Assembly (NCBI GenBank): GCA_021837545.1
Contig: JAKBFR010000144.1
Coordinates: 1-5,680 of the forward strand
Reading direction: 5' to 3'
Source: Bacillota bacterium
GTDB taxonomy: Bacteria > Bacillota_A > Clostridia > Clostridiales > Clostridiaceae
Length of the DNA stretch: 5,680 nucleotides
The notes under the pieces are model-generated. The model did not search any database and was not told the origin of the DNA. It was given only the letters and a program-made list of their open reading frames with translations. Made by a program: the position numbers and the translations under genes. Below, piece after piece: positions 5,491 through 5,680 of this stretch; position 1 is the stretch's first letter, and each line of letters begins with the position of its first letter.

Positions 5491-5565
5491 ACACTTATTA
5501 AATGTAGAATTTTTATTAGAATACATAATATAAAATATATAAAAAATTTTTAAGGGGGCTACTTT

Positions 5566-5680
5566 ATGAAAAAAAGAATTTTAGCATGTTTGCTAGCAGG
5601 TTTACTTGCTACAACTGCTCTTGTTGGCTGTGGTGGCGGACAAACTAACACATCTAACTCTGGTGGTAAAACGTTTATAT
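5566..5680 (+). CDS. lipoprotein, N-terminal part only; possibly an ABC transporter substrate-binding protein
   Basis: The first 38 codons are present and the gene runs off the window end. Residues 1-22 form a lipoprotein signal: MKKR, a hydrophobic core and the lipobox LVGC with C22 as the lipidated cysteine. A flexible Gly/Ser/Asn/Thr segment (residues 23-34) follows and then KTFI. This is the usual start of substrate-binding lipoproteins of ABC importers in Gram-positive bacteria, anchored on the outer face of the membrane. The ligand class cannot be judged from so little, and other lipoproteins share the layout. The strong ribosome site AAGGGGG (5552-5558) lies 7 nt before the ATG, suggesting high expression. 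It is transcribed divergently from recQ, with a long upstream region containing the candidate regulatory sites described here. Confidence 0.88.
   Translation, partial: MKKRILACLLAGLLATTALVGCGGGQTNTSNSGGKTFI

Larger units (their letters stand above)
5000..5565. other. long divergent intergenic region between recQ and the lipoprotein gene
   Basis: These 566 bp are extremely AT-rich. They hold the recQ ribosome site (plus 5009-5015), a 9-bp inverted repeat (5102-5123), a Spo0A-box-like site (5174-5180), a hairpin (5238-5266), a plus-strand extended -10 promoter (5282-5310), a doubtful 57-codon frame (5317-5490) and the strong lipoprotein ribosome site (5552-5558). A weak recQ promoter could be read on the minus strand (TTGAAT, 16 bp, TATTAA), but I do not rely on it. 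I recognise no known riboswitch in the roughly 250-nt leader. Confidence 0.6.

Overview
The window is AT-rich, with strong purine-rich ribosome binding sites, heavy use of A/T-ending codons, a Gram-positive lipoprotein signal, a choline-binding-type cell-wall repeat protein and Spo0A-box-like sites. Together these point to a spore-forming Firmicute, most likely a Clostridium (inference; no species is assigned).

Layout from left to right. (1) 68-1120, minus: a secreted protein with a signal peptide, six tandem 20-residue cell-wall-binding repeats, a Ser/Thr/Asn linker and a C-terminal CAP (SCP/YkwD-like) domain. (2) 1121-1514: a divergent intergenic region with a Spo0A-box-like heptamer, a perfect 13-bp inverted repeat enclosing 50 bp, and a promoter for the next gene. 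(3) 1515-2207, plus: a small PHP-domain phosphoesterase. (4) 2208-2329: a convergent gap holding an intrinsic terminator for the minus-strand gene. (5) 2330-2926, minus: a stand-alone HD-GYP domain protein, a predicted cyclic-di-GMP phosphodiesterase. (6) 2927-3214: a gap holding only a doubtful 50-codon frame. (7) 3215-4999, minus: a full-length RecQ helicase with helicase core, zinc-binding, winged-helix and HRDC regions. (8) 5000-5565: a long divergent intergenic region with a 9-bp inverted repeat, a second Spo0A-box-like site, a hairpin, an extended -10 promoter and a 57-codon hydrophobic small frame beginning about where that promoter should start transcription. (9) 5566 to the window end, plus: the first 38 codons of a lipoprotein, possibly a transporter substrate-binding protein.

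The genes do not form one operon. RecQ and the HD-GYP gene share a strand but are 288 bp apart, and the HD-GYP gene has its own terminator. The other neighbours are divergent or convergent. I see a housekeeping/signalling neighbourhood, with no defence system, mobile element, CRISPR array, rRNA or tRNA. The least explained parts are the two long divergent intergenic regions.
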